Shown here: positions 63,746 through 64,000 of the stretch, in pieces | Layout: each line of letters opens with the position of its first letter | Numbering within the stretch: position 1 is the stretch's first letter | Origin: Prado023 sp963777855 | GTDB taxonomy: Bacteria; Actinomycetota; Actinomycetes; S36-B12; CAIYMF01 | NCBI GenBank assembly: GCA_963777855.1 | Contig: CAVZRW010000012.1 | Coordinates: forward strand, 1-64,000 | Length of the DNA stretch: 64,000 bases | Direction: 5' to 3' | Notes under the pieces: generated by a model | What the model saw: the letters and a program-made list of their open reading frames with translations, nothing else | Databases searched by the model: none | What the model was told of the DNA's origin: nothing | Position numbers and translations under genes: made by a program

Positions 63746-64000
63746 ATGGCCCAGCGCAAGGCGGTGCTCGTGCGGCTGGACCCGGCCGTGCACGACGCGC
63801 TGGCCCGCTGGTCGGCCGACGAGCTGCGCAGCACGAACGCCCAGATCGAGTTCCTGCTGCGTCAGGCGCTGCTGGAGGCCGGCCGGCTGCCCGCCGGCGC
63901 CGGGGCCATGCGTCGCCCCGGGCGCCCGCCCCGGCCCGGGGGCGGCCCAGAGCCTTCGGAGGAGCCCTCGACGGGCGATCCGCCCGGGGCGACGATGCCC
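63746..64000 (+). CDS. Ribbon-helix-helix-like DNA-binding protein, cut by window end
   Basis: The first 85 codons are seen, with no stop before the window ends. The N-terminal 45 residues read K-A-V-L-V-R-L-D-P-A-V-H-D-A-L-A-R-W-S, then E-L-R-S-T-N-A-Q-I-E-F-L-L-R-Q-A-L. This is the strand-helix-helix pattern of Arc/MetJ-type repressors. The C-terminal part is Pro/Gly-rich. It follows the SPFH gene by 17 bases. Confidence 0.75.
   Translation, partial: MAQRKAVLVRLDPAVHDALARWSADELRSTNAQIEFLLRQALLEAGRLPAGAGAMRRPGRPPRPGGGPEPSEEPSTGDPPGATMP

Overview
The window is high-GC actinobacterial chromosome. The evidence is the core gene order tig–clpP1–clpP2–clpX, valS/folC–ndk, mreBCD–mrdA–rodA, the radical-SAM/DUF2344 pair–rne–rplU–rpmA–obgE–proB–proA–nadD–LCP–rsfS, and leuS–degV–plsY–comEA–comEC–holA–rpsT–lepA. 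The third codon position is almost always G or C, and GTG starts with ATGA/GTGA overlaps are common. mreBCD, PBP2 and RodA indicate a cell with an elongation machinery. I cannot name genus or species.

Region 1 (about 1–12600) is accessory. It holds a degraded lamin-tail-like fragment; a tightly overlapping operon of a PP2C-like phosphatase, a membrane-anchored NACHT/STAND NTPase and a short-chain dehydrogenase; a GT4 glycosyltransferase; two uncharacterised membrane proteins, one a very large serine-hydrolase-like protein; a small unknown protein; and a 5'-truncated endonuclease/exonuclease/phosphatase-family gene. The segment ends at the 3' end of tRNA-Gly(UCC), a typical island attachment position, and the truncation lies right beside it.

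Region 2 (about 12600–34000) starts with tRNA-Pro, then trigger factor and the Clp protease genes, a Pro/Ala-rich membrane protein and valS on the minus strand, then folC, a DUF4233 protein, ndk and the rod-shape operon (mreB, mreC, mreD, PBP2, RodA). A lipoprotein, PPK2 and an isoprenylcysteine-methyltransferase-like membrane protein follow. Region 3 (34000–49950) carries the radical-SAM pair, an RNase E/G with a long charged N-terminal extension, ribosomal proteins L21 and L27, the Obg GTPase, proline biosynthesis (proB, proA), NAD synthesis (nadD), an LCP cell-wall protein, RsfS and a phosphatase. Region 4 (49950–64000) carries leuS, a DegV protein, plsY, DNA-uptake genes comEA and comEC, holA, rpsT, lepA and an SPFH protein followed by a ribbon-helix-helix protein cut by the window end.

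The most striking feature is that at least thirteen core genes are broken by single-base frameshifts, about 33 sites in all and 16 of them in lepA. In 28 of the 33, by my reading, a four-fold-degenerate codon carries two alternative third bases in a row (such as CCC/CCG written as CCCG). This is what is expected if two strains differing at synonymous sites were fused into one consensus. I therefore annotate these genes as intact with sequence artefacts. The accessory segment shows none of these lesions. The best candidate for a little-described biological system is the PP2C–NACHT–SDR operon at 469–4707.
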